DNA from: Methanobacteriota archaeon
Lineage (GTDB): Archaea > Thermoplasmatota > Thermoplasmata > RBG-16-68-12
Length of the DNA stretch: 35,762 nucleotides
NCBI GenBank assembly: GCA_005878985.1
Contig: VBMA01000089.1
Location: 1 to 35,762 of the forward strand
Reading direction: 5' to 3'
Numbering within the stretch: position 1 is the first letter of the stretch; each line of letters begins with the position of its first letter. The position numbers and the translations under genes were made by a program. Positions 31,835 through 35,762 of the stretch are shown piece after piece. The notes below the pieces were generated by a model, which was not told the origin of the DNA, did not search any database, and saw only the letters and a list, made by a program, of their open reading frames with translations.

Positions 31835-31899
31835 GACACGTTTGCACGCCGACGCCTGGGAGGCTCGGCGCCATGCACCGACATCGGAGGGCACCGTAG

Positions 31900-33039
31900 A
31901 TGGCCGAAGGATCGATCCTTGACGCACTGGACGCACTGAAAAAGCTCGAAGAAAACCTGAAGTCCCGGGACGCGGAGTTCCGAGAGCGCGAGGCCGCGCT
32001 CCAGGAACAAGGGTCCAAGGTCGAGGAAGACCGGCGGGTCCTCGATCAGGAGCGGACGTCCCTCGCGGACGAGCGGGATTCGCTCGTCGGTCGGGAGAAA
32101 GGAATGCGCGCCCGCGAGAAGGAGCTCGAGCAGAGTGAACGGAGCATCGCCGACCGCGAGCAGGAATTCGACGCGACGAGACAACAGGTGCTCGCCAAAG
32201 AGAACTCGCTCGTCGCCCGCGAGCAGGAACTCGCGAAGCGCCTCGACTCCCTCGTGAGGCGGGAAGAGGAATTCGCGCGGCGCGACACGGAGGCGGTCAC
32301 GCACGCGAAGGACATCGCAGCGCGCAAGACCGAGATTGCCTCGCGGCAAGAACAGATTGTCAAGCTCCTCGAAGACCAGAAGGCGACGCTCGATGCGCAG
32401 ATTGGTCGGAACCGGGAGCTCATGGAGCGCGAGAGGAAGCTCGCCTCCGAGGAGGAGAACTTCGCCGCAGCCCGCGCGAAAATCGCGGAAGAGGGGAAGC
32501 GACTCCTCGATCGCGAGAAGGCGCTGCTCGCGCAGGAACAGTCGATCAAGTCCATGGCGGCGGCACCCGCCTCGATGCCCGCCGTTTCCGTCAAAGCGGT
32601 CCCGACGACGCCCGCACCCCAGGTGGTACTTCGGCCCCAGCCTGTTCCGTCCAACCCGGCACCCGTTGCGGCGAAGCCCGCCGCCCAGATGCCGGTCGCG
32701 GTCGCGCAGGTAGCGAAGCCCGTCGTGAAGGTCGCGGTCCAAGCCGAGCCCGCTGCGGGCAGCGAGTCCGAGATTCCCTGTCCCGCCTGCGGAACGATGA
32801 TCTCTTCCGATGCGATCATGTGCTACGCGTGTGGCCACCGTCTCCAGGATGAGGCGGCCGCGGAGGAGACGTCCGAGACGGAGGGCGAGTCCGAGATTCC
32901 CTGTCCCGCCTGCGGAACGATGATCTCTTCCGATGCGATCATGTGCTACGCGTGTGGCCACCGGATGGCGTCCGATGACGACAAGGGAAAGAAGGTCCCG
33001 GTGAGCGTGAAGAAGGTCATGAAGAAGAAAGTGATCTGA
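31900..33039 (+). CDS. Coiled-coil protein with two identical C-terminal zinc ribbons
   Basis: 379 residues. Residues 5-220 are an almost unbroken charged coiled coil (SREREAAL-type heptads, for example KSRDAEFREREAALQEQGSK). A proline/alanine/valine-rich linker spans about 225-285. Two zinc ribbons, CPACGTMISSDAIMCYACG at C294/C297/C308/C311 and C335/C338/C349/C352, are identical. The tail is lysine-rich (VSVKKVMKKKVI). Start ATG 31900 has GGAGG at 31886-31890. A rod with zinc-ribbon tips suits a structural linker between the KaiC-like ATPase and membrane proteins. Function is inferred from neighbours only. Confidence 0.8.
   Translation: MAEGSILDALDALKKLEENLKSRDAEFREREAALQEQGSKVEEDRRVLDQERTSLADERDSLVGREKGMRAREKELEQSERSIADREQEFDATRQQVLAKENSLVAREQELAKRLDSLVRREEEFARRDTEAVTHAKDIAARKTEIASRQEQIVKLLEDQKATLDAQIGRNRELMERERKLASEEENFAAARAKIAEEGKRLLDREKALLAQEQSIKSMAAAPASMPAVSVKAVPTTPAPQVVLRPQPVPSNPAPVAAKPAAQMPVAVAQVAKPVVKVAVQAEPAAGSESEIPCPACGTMISSDAIMCYACGHRLQDEAAAEETSETEGESEIPCPACGTMISSDAIMCYACGHRMASDDDKGKKVPVSVKKVMKKKVI
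32762..32840 (+). repeat. 79-bp perfect direct repeat, copy 1 (zinc ribbon)
   Basis: Identical to 32885-32963 base for base, with a 123-bp (41-codon) period. It encodes the first zinc ribbon of the coiled-coil protein. Lack of any silent change implies recent duplication or gene conversion. Confidence 0.9.
32885..32963 (+). repeat. 79-bp perfect direct repeat, copy 2 (zinc ribbon)
   Basis: Second identical copy, encoding the C-terminal zinc ribbon. The 44 bp between copies encode an acidic linker (QDEAAAEETSETEG). Confidence 0.9.
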
Positions 33040-33230
33040 GCCGGCGGTCGGAGCGAGGCGAGCGTGCGCGGAGCCTCCGTCCACCCGGCTTCTCATGCAT
33101 TTTTCGGGCCATTTTCATCGACGTTTGCTCATTTCTATATCCGCGAAATGATAAAATGTTTTCCTCCATATTCCGGCGTTATTCTTTCGCGTGAGAACAG
33201 GTGCGTATCGGGATAGATAATCGCGCGGTA

Positions 33231-33246
33231 ACCTATTTATAAAGAG
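33231..33246 (+). promoter_or_regulatory. TATA box in AT-rich intergenic region
   Basis: CCTATTTATAAAGAGG ends a 150-bp AT-rich gap after the coiled-coil gene. The transcript should begin near 33265-33268, at or just before the ATG of a 22-codon leader frame and about 60 nt before the TTG start at 33329. Confidence 0.6.
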
Positions 33247-33267
33247 GCCCCGGATGGCCCGCGCAAC

Positions 33268-33336
33268 ATGCCCACCGGTCGTAGTCCTCCGGATGCGTTC
33301 GGCCGACTCGACCTCAGGAGGTCTTGGGTTGTCTAG
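33268..33336 (+). CDS. Possible 22-codon leader peptide overlapping the next start
   Basis: ATG 33268 opens MPTGRSPPDAFGRLDLRRSW and two more residues, ending TAG at 33334-33336. It begins at about the expected leaderless transcript start and its last codons cover the ribosome binding site and start codon of the surface protein. It may couple or attenuate translation. It could also be a chance frame. Confidence 0.3.
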   Translation: MPTGRSPPDAFGRLDLRRSWVV

Positions 33337-35762
33337 CCGATCCGAACGGAATGCTAAGGCCCTGACGTGTTTGATCGTTTGGTCTGTCGCCCTGGGTGGC
33401 CTCTTCGCCGCCGTCGTCGCTCTCAGCCCGGCCGCGCGGGCCGGAACCTGTGACCAGGTCGGTGGCGTCATCACCGGGGACTGGACGATCACGACGACTC
33501 AGGTGTGCACGGGAATCGTCTACTCCGTGGACGGTTCGATCAACATCAACGCCGGGGGCAGCCTCACGCTGGTCAACGGCGGTTTGAGTTTCTCCAAGGA
33601 TACGTCTCACGAAGGCTACGCGCTCAACGTGAACGCGGGCGGCGAACTCGTCCTCGACAACTCGGTTGTCACGACGCAAACGGATGCGATCAATCCGTTC
33701 CTCAAGCTCGCATTCACCGTCTCCGGAGCGAACAGCCACTTCGCGATGAAGAATGGCGCGATCCTGAAGTTCCCCGGTTGGTTCAACGCGACCGGCACGA
33801 CGATCGACGTGACCGGTTCGACGATCACCGGTTTCTCGTCGACCGAGCTCTTCGGCCTCGGGGTATACAGCGATGACAACGACGACAGCCCGCTCATCTC
33901 GTGGGCGTCCACGACCGCGAGCCTGTACGGATCGCGGATCGAGCGCATCTACGAGAACGGCACCGCGAGCGGCGGCAATGCCACGGGTCCGATCGAAGGC
34001 AACGTGGCCCTGACCGCCTCGAGCAACCTCTACGCATACGACTCGTACATCGGTGTCGACTTCTCGAACGTCGTCGGGTTGCACAACGCGCTACGGGTCG
34101 ACGGGACCTCGAACGCGTACCTGTACGCCGTCACAATCGACCGGTCGCAAGACCCGGTCCTCAAGTCGACCTGGCAGCCGGCCTACGAGCCGCTGGCCGC
34201 GGGCGGGAACATCTTCCTCCTGCGGTGGCTCCGCGCCTCCGTGGTCGACTCGACCGGATTCCCGGTGAGTGGCGCCTCGATTTGGTCGACCCTCAGCCCG
34301 AGCGCGACGACGGCCCAGTATCCGGATAACGGTCTCTCGTCGACGCCCAGCGCGCGGACCCTCGCCTACCTCGGGCGGGCCGCGAGCGGGGCGAACGCGT
34401 GGAACCACACGGATTCGAGCGGCCTCGCCGTGATTCCGCTGTATACCGACGTGATCACGACCGCCAGCCTGCCGAACGCGGAATCGTTCGGTAACTACCA
34501 GCTGACCGTCGCCTTCGGGGCGGCGACCGGCCCGAGCGGCGTGGACTTCGACCCGTATCCGGCGATCAGCGCGGCCAACAACACGAAGTTCGTCAGCGTG
34601 GGCCTCGCGGTCCAGGTCCGGACGGGTCCGGACCTCACGGTTGCGCCGGCGAGCCCCACGATGACCGTCCTCCAGAACCAGCCCTTCACCGTGTACGCCT
34701 TGATCTCGAACCAGGGCCAGACCACGGCGACCGGCGTCTCCGTCGCGGCGTACCTTGATGGAAGCCGCGCGGTCACGTACGGCCGGGTGGACAGCCTCAC
34801 GGTCGCCACGTCCCTGAATCAGACGATGACCATTCAGGGCGTTGCCACCGTCGGCGCCCACACGCTCGAGCTCATCGTCGACCCGGACAACACGATCAAC
34901 GAGGGCGGCTCCGCTCAGGAGAGCAACAACTTCGCGAACATCACCTTGAACGTCCAGCCGCCTCCGGCCGGGTTCACGGCGATCCTCACGCCGACGAGCG
35001 GCCAGTCCGTCGTATCCGGAAACGCTCTGAGCGTCACGGGATACGTCCGGGACTCGGGCTCGAACGGCATCGGAGGCGTCGTGTTGGCGATCGAACTGCG
35101 CAGCGGCGCCACGGTCCTCGCAACGAACTCGACGATGTCCGCGAGTGACGGCTTCTTCATCGGGACGATCGTCGTGCCCTCGAACACCCAGGATGGGCAG
35201 TACTCGATCGTCGTGACGCCGGCAACGACGCTGATCCAACCGGACACGGCCAACATCGCGGTGCAGAGATCCTCGTCCTTCTTGTTCCAGAAGGTCCCGG
35301 TCCTCGGCATCGAATGGTGGCTGTTCCTCGTCATCCTGGCGGCCGCCGCGGCCGTCGCGATCGGCGTGTCGCTGTATTGGAAGGTCTACGGCCTCGGCAA
35401 GATGGTCGAGTGCGGCGAGTGCGGCGCCTTCATCCCGGAGGACGCGACGACCTGCCCGAAGTGCGGCGTCGAGTTCGAGCGGGACATGGCGAAGTGCTCG
35501 AACTGCCAGGCCTGGATCCCGGTCGACGTGAAGCAGTGCCCGGAGTGCGGCGTCGAGTTCGCGACCGGTCAGCTGGAGATGGCGGACTACAAGGAGAAGA
35601 TGCGCCTCCAGTACGACGAGGTCATCGCCCGCTTCAAGCAGGAAGCCTCCCGACAGCTGGGCCGCAGCCTGAGCGAGACCGAGTTCCAGGAATGGTGGCG
35701 CAAGCAGCCGACCTTCCTCACCTTCGAAGACTGGCTCCGCGAGGAAGAGGAGATGCGCAAGA
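33329..35762 (+). CDS. Large surface protein with CARDB-like repeat, one TM helix and cytoplasmic zinc ribbons (3' end outside window)
   Basis: At least 811 residues, open to the window edge. TTG 33329 is chosen because AGGAGG at 33316-33321 lies 7 nt upstream and a signal peptide follows (ALTCLIVWSVALGGLFAAVV, then ALSPAARA). The extracytoplasmic part has beta-helix-like strands, then a CARDB-type domain (GPDLTVAPASPTMTVLQNQP onward) and an Ig-like domain near 545-640. A transmembrane helix spans about 663-684. Inside are two zinc ribbons (CGECGAFIPEDATTCPKC from C695, and CSNCQAWIPVDVKQCPEC) and a conserved-looking tail (TEFQEWWRKQPTFLTFEDWL). It probably links the cell surface to cytoplasmic partners, fitting the zinc-ribbon cluster upstream. 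Confidence 0.82.
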   Translation, partial: MSSRSERNAKALTCLIVWSVALGGLFAAVVALSPAARAGTCDQVGGVITGDWTITTTQVCTGIVYSVDGSININAGGSLTLVNGGLSFSKDTSHEGYALNVNAGGELVLDNSVVTTQTDAINPFLKLAFTVSGANSHFAMKNGAILKFPGWFNATGTTIDVTGSTITGFSSTELFGLGVYSDDNDDSPLISWASTTASLYGSRIERIYENGTASGGNATGPIEGNVALTASSNLYAYDSYIGVDFSNVVGLHNALRVDGTSNAYLYAVTIDRSQDPVLKSTWQPAYEPLAAGGNIFLLRWLRASVVDSTGFPVSGASIWSTLSPSATTAQYPDNGLSSTPSARTLAYLGRAASGANAWNHTDSSGLAVIPLYTDVITTASLPNAESFGNYQLTVAFGAATGPSGVDFDPYPAISAANNTKFVSVGLAVQVRTGPDLTVAPASPTMTVLQNQPFTVYALISNQGQTTATGVSVAAYLDGSRAVTYGRVDSLTVATSLNQTMTIQGVATVGAHTLELIVDPDNTINEGGSAQESNNFANITLNVQPPPAGFTAILTPTSGQSVVSGNALSVTGYVRDSGSNGIGGVVLAIELRSGATVLATNSTMSASDGFFIGTIVVPSNTQDGQYSIVVTPATTLIQPDTANIAVQRSSSFLFQKVPVLGIEWWLFLVILAAAAAVAIGVSLYWKVYGLGKMVECGECGAFIPEDATTCPKCGVEFERDMAKCSNCQAWIPVDVKQCPECGVEFATGQLEMADYKEKMRLQYDEVIARFKQEASRQLGRSLSETEFQEWWRKQPTFLTFEDWLREEEEMRK

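Noticed and set aside
33115-33492. 125-codon minus-strand frame
   Set aside because: It spans the AT-rich promoter and the signal-peptide region of the surface protein; no domain or start signal.

Overview
The window looks like part of a high-GC archaeal chromosome, most probably from an uncultured Thermoplasmata-type euryarchaeon. This is inference from gene content and expression signals, not from a marker search. The archaeal signs are an Elp3 of the compact archaeal kind, an archaeal-type phosphoglycerate kinase, a bacterio-opsin-activator (bat-type) HTH regulator, KaiC/RecA-like and DUF835-type proteins, a tRNA gene with a bulge-helix-bulge intron, and TATA boxes about 26 nt upstream of many start codons (leaderless transcripts). 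Genes inside operons instead carry GGAGG-type ribosome binding sites.

Layout. 1-5230: divergent promoter, bat-type HTH regulator, large STAND-type ATPase with winged helix and TPRs, SIS-domain sugar isomerase-like protein, convergent winged-helix regulator. 5300-8760: CoxG-like SRPBCC protein, two very small conserved-looking proteins, an FAD-linked oxidase, and a pair of small membrane proteins. 8840-11200: a two-gene unit of a MoaD/ThiS-like sulfur carrier and a BNR beta-propeller, then a divergent NIF3-like protein. 11300-14214: four-gene operon ending in elp3. 14215-19516, all on the minus strand: a Ras-like GTPase, a membrane protein whose cytoplasmic domain looks roadblock/longin-like, a PP-loop protein coupled to glyS, and an amidohydrolase.

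19680-21362 is the oddest stretch. A tRNA-Thr(CGU) gene appears cut in its anticodon arm: the 5' half lies at 19680-19722 and the 3' half at 21315-21360, each carrying the same 15-bp core. The 1.6 kb between the cores holds an unrecognised gene, a long non-coding stretch with 29-bp direct repeats, and a second, complete tRNA-Thr(CGU) with a 30-nt intron that interrupts the same core. This fits a small mobile element or its remnant that brought a replacement tRNA.

21410-27208: TMEM175-like channel, two small proteins (one with a PD-(D/E)XK-like motif pattern), a secreted BNR protein, an NCS1 permease and pgk. 27334-35762 is a cluster of regulatory or scaffold-like proteins: a DnaA-type AAA+ ATPase with a DUF835-like tail, a triple zinc-ribbon coiled-coil protein, a KaiC-like ATPase, another coiled-coil protein with a perfectly duplicated zinc ribbon, and a large surface protein with CARDB-like repeats and cytoplasmic zinc ribbons that runs off the window. 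The shared zinc ribbons and the two P-loop ATPases suggest one membrane-associated system of unknown purpose, the second candidate for something undescribed.
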